64,000 bases of DNA. It comes from Lithodes maja. Lineage: Eukaryota; Arthropoda; Malacostraca; Decapoda; Lithodidae. How positions within the stretch are numbered: the stretch's first letter is position 1; each line of letters opens with the position of its first letter. Positions 62,478-64,000 of this stretch are shown piece by piece. The notes beneath the pieces were generated by a model. The model worked only from the letters and a program-made list of their open reading frames with translations, made no database searches and was not told the origin of the DNA. The stretch is from positions 62,001 to 126,000 of the forward strand of contig JBAKBP010003078.1 in the NCBI GenBank assembly GCA_037953745.1, read 5' to 3'. A program made the translations under genes and the position numbers.

Positions 62478-63137
62478 CATAATTATAATGTAAAACTTGC
62501 AAAATATACAAACTAAAACTGGGACGATACAAGATAAATGTAAAACAACTGATCAAAATCTATCTATCTATCTATCTATTGCCCGACGCCGTGATCCCCG
62601 AAGGGGTGGCCACGAACGAACCGCCCCCATGCACCTCTGTCCCCAGTCAGTCGACGCCCCTCCCCCCAACCAGCACCGCCTTCGTTCATGTAGTTCCTCA
62701 CTCCATCCTTCCACCTCATATTCGGTCTACCTCTCCTCCTCTGTCCCTCCACCTCGCTCTCGTACACCCTCTTAGCCATTCTCTCGCTTTCCATACGTTC
62801 CATATGGCCGAACCATCTCAAGTTGTTCCTTTTCACACTTTCCAGCACATCTACCTCCACACCACACCTCCTTCTTACTTCCTCATTAGTCTGTCTATCC
62901 CTCCATGTAACTGATCAAAATCGCTATGTGGAAACAACGCTTAATAAAATAAAATTTTGAAATAAAAGAACACAATCTACCACATACTGTAGGGTGTACA
63001 CAACTACATGAGCAAGTCAATTTGTTTCCCAAGTAAACTGATCGCACATATAACAATGCACCTCGTCATGTTCAAGGAATTAGTCAATTTGGGAAGTCCG
63101 GGACTTTCTGGTAGAATACATTAAGCATCATTAAGAA
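62478..63137 (-). repeat. Penelope-like 3' region, split by an RTE fragment
   Basis: 62478-62560 and 62923-63137 match 54870-55130 (TGTAAAACTTGC, TCGCTATGTGGAAACAACGC, TAGGGTGTACA). The break coincides with the RTE insertion and its target duplication. The right side is cut by another RTE copy at about 63138. Confidence 0.78.
62561..62908 (-). pseudogene. RTE C-terminal fragment with 14-bp target duplication
   Basis: Minus strand encodes EVDVLESVKRNNLRWFGHME, MAKRVYESEVEGQRRRGRPN and YMNEGGAGWGEGRRLTGDRG, then a GATA tail (plus-strand TATC run, 62561-62579). Flanked by AACTGATCAAAATC at 62547-62560 and 62909-62922. 5'-truncated; clean ends imply a fairly recent insertion. Confidence 0.92.
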
Positions 63138-64000
63138 CTAACGGAGAAATGGATAGGCGACGAGCAGGGAGGTTTTAGGAAGGGAAGAGGATGTGTAGAT
63201 CAGATTTTTACCCTGAATTGTGTTGTGGAGAAATATCTGGAGAAGAAACAAAAGGTGTATGTTGCCTTTATGGACTTGGAGAAGGCCTATGACAGAGTGG
63301 ATAGAGAAGGTTTGTGGAAAGCACTTAGAATATACGGAGTAGAGGGCAAGTTGCTGCAAGCAGTGAAGAGCATGTATGAGGGTGCAAAGGCAGCAGTACG
63401 TGTGGAGAGTGAGCAGAGCGAGTTCTTTGACCTGAATGTTGGTTTGAAACAGGGGTGTGTGATGTCCCCATGGTTGTTTACTGTATATATGGATGGAGTC
63501 ATGAAAGAAATACTATCAAGAGCAGTGGATGTTGGTGTATCTCTGAAAAGGGAGGGAATTGAATGGAAGCTACCTATAGTGCTGTTTGCGGATGATATAG
63601 TTCTGATGAGTGATAATGAATGGGAGTTGCAGGGTCTGGTAAATGAGTTTGGAACAGTGTGCGAAAAACGGAATTTGAAGGTAAATGCGGGGAAGAGCAA
63701 GGTTATGGTCTTCGAAAGGGGTGAAGTCACAGAGTATGAGGTGAAGCTGAATGGTCAGGCTATGGAGATCGTCAACTCTTTTAAGTATCTGGGCAGTGTG
63801 TTGAGTAAAGATGGGACTATGGATGAAGAAGTACGGGAGAGGGTACAACAGGGGAAGAGGGTTGTAGGAACGCTAAAAGCAGTAACAAGAAATAGGGTGG
63901 TCAGTATGGAAGTGAAGAAGTCCTTGCATGACAGTGTGGTAATCCCGACACTGACTTACGGAAGCGAAGCATAGACGTTGGTTGAGAGACTCAGACCAAG
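63138..64000 (+). pseudogene. RTE-type reverse transcriptase, runs off the window
   Basis: 5'-truncated RTE copy: EKWIGDEQGGFRKGRGCVDQ, VAFMDLEKAYDRVDREGLWK (motif A), GLKQGCVMSPWLFTVYMDGV (motif B), VLFADDIVLMSDNEWELQGL (catalytic ADD), NLKVNAGKSKVMVFERGEVT, YLGSVLSKDGTMDEEVRERV and LTYGSEA. A stop (TAG, 63972-63974) replaces the Trp codon found in the copy at 31184-32260, so it is a pseudogene although motif A, which is frameshifted in that copy, is intact here. The rest continues beyond 64000. Confidence 0.9.

Overview
The window is eukaryotic, almost certainly from an arthropod and, as a weaker guess, a decapod crustacean. It has a short interstitial run of the arthropod telomere motif TTAGG (read as CCTAA), AT-rich DNA with GATA-type microsatellites, and it consists nearly entirely of transposable elements. 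No complete host gene is visible. One short, GC3-rich, splice-bounded segment at 49105-49217 may be an exon of an unidentified host gene. The sequence also contains a 200-base run of N (29655-29854).

Left part (1-23 kb). The window opens inside the pol gene of a Ty3/Gypsy-type LTR retrotransposon (RT-RNase H, 1-1368), followed by a polypurine tract and a candidate LTR (1650-3377). That element abuts a broken antisense LINE fragment. From 4281 a palindromic dispersed repeat begins. It is split by a LINE with a PHD-finger ORF1 and an APE-RT ORF2 (4530-15762). The LINE is itself split by a second LTR retrotransposon (8618-15429, minus strand) with two equal 1850-bp LTRs, a 4-bp target duplication, and one open 878-codon ORF that is a rearranged patchwork of gag, protease, integrase and RT/RNase H pieces. 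From 15.8 to 23 kb there is no gene, only copies of the palindromic repeat, a TAGGCCTA-rich background and a fold-back-like tract.

Middle part (23-41 kb). A block of about 6.6 kb occurs twice in direct orientation (23046-29654 and about 33045-39638). The first copy stops exactly at the N gap. Each copy holds an RTE-type endonuclease remnant, a TTAA-flanked MITE, and a pogo/Tigger DNA transposon. The Tigger transposase is interrupted by a Jockey-like LINE upstream and by another TTAA MITE inside. In the second copy the Tigger element can be followed to its other terminal repeat at 41126.

Right part (41-64 kb). A minus-strand LINE (41297 to about 45360) encodes a 2A-like ribosome-skipping motif ahead of a zinc finger and endonuclease. 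After a few degraded repeats, the telomeric-like tract and the putative exon comes a deep nest. A Penelope-like 3' region is split by an L2-type LINE. The L2 is split by a Jockey-like LINE and by a second Penelope-like element. That second element is split by an RTE fragment and three TTAA MITEs. The window ends in another RTE-type reverse transcriptase.

The genes do not form a host pathway; they are retrotransposon and transposase genes. The autonomous families (RTE, 2A-LINE, a hypothetical piggyBac source) probably supplied the machinery for the short non-autonomous copies seen here. Family names rest on motif recognition by eye, without database searches.
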